A DNA stretch of 5,380 nt from an uncultured Chloroflexota bacterium (GTDB lineage Bacteria > Chloroflexota > Anaerolineae > B4-G1 > DUEL01), in NCBI GenBank assembly GCA_937138275.1, contig CAKZOY010000417.1:1-5380 (forward strand). The letters are read 5' to 3'. Below are positions 5,362 to 5,380 of the stretch, piece after piece. A program made the position numbers and the translations under genes. The notes below the pieces were generated by a model. That model was not told the DNA's origin. It was given only the letters and a program-made list of their open reading frames with translations, and did not search any database. Every line of letters begins with the position of its first letter. Position 1 is the stretch's first letter.

Positions 5362-5380
5362 CCCCTACCCTTGCCCGGGT

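Noticed and set aside
5328..5380. acccgg at 5328 and ccgggt at 5375 as a possible hairpin
   Set aside because: A 6-bp stem with a 41-nt loop at the window edge and no U-tract is not persuasive.
1..5380. CRISPR arrays, tRNA or rRNA genes, insertion sequences
   Set aside because: None seen: the repeats lack spacer-repeat regularity, no cloverleaf or rRNA-like stretch is evident, and no transposase or terminal inverted repeats occur.

Overview
This GC-rich window reads as one polycistronic unit on the minus strand. It runs right to left from a promoter near 5174-5208 to the left edge, where the last gene is cut off. Three features suggest a Chloroflexota bacterium, probably close to the Anaerolineae: many short Pro-Asp-Trp-Leu motifs in a zinc-ribbon protein, a DUF6754-like protein, and two six-helix membrane proteins of types I associate from memory with that phylum. 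This placement rests on protein character, not on a search.

Layout in transcription order. 5174-5380 is non-coding. It holds a 16-bp direct repeat in two copies 35 bp apart, a small palindrome, a run of 7-bp tandem repeats, a short hairpin and an extended -10 promoter. 5173-4955 encodes a 72-residue unknown protein whose GTG start falls at the predicted transcription start, so the mRNA is probably leaderless. 4958-4227 encodes a membrane-anchored DUF6754-like protein. 4216-3587 encodes a six-helix membrane protein. 3575-1266 encodes a 769-residue protein with two zinc ribbons, a disordered Pro/Glu/Ala-rich linker carrying ten W-L motifs, one membrane helix, a roughly 220-residue outer domain and a C-terminal helix. 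1269-601 encodes a second multi-pass membrane protein. 601-140 encodes the rRNA maturation endoribonuclease YbeY, and 143-1 encodes the start of a DgkA-family lipid kinase. Genes overlap by 1-4 nt or are 10-11 nt apart, so translational coupling is likely throughout.

The first five genes look like an uncharacterised membrane-associated assembly: three integral membrane proteins, a cytoplasmic DUF6754-like domain, and a zinc-ribbon protein with a multivalent flexible linker. It is transcribed ahead of the housekeeping ybeY-dgkA pair. How the five proteins work together is not known and is inferred only from co-transcription and topology. Two substitutions in the housekeeping genes merit attention: the third zinc-ligand His of YbeY is Asp, and the conserved metal-site Glu of DgkA is Gln.
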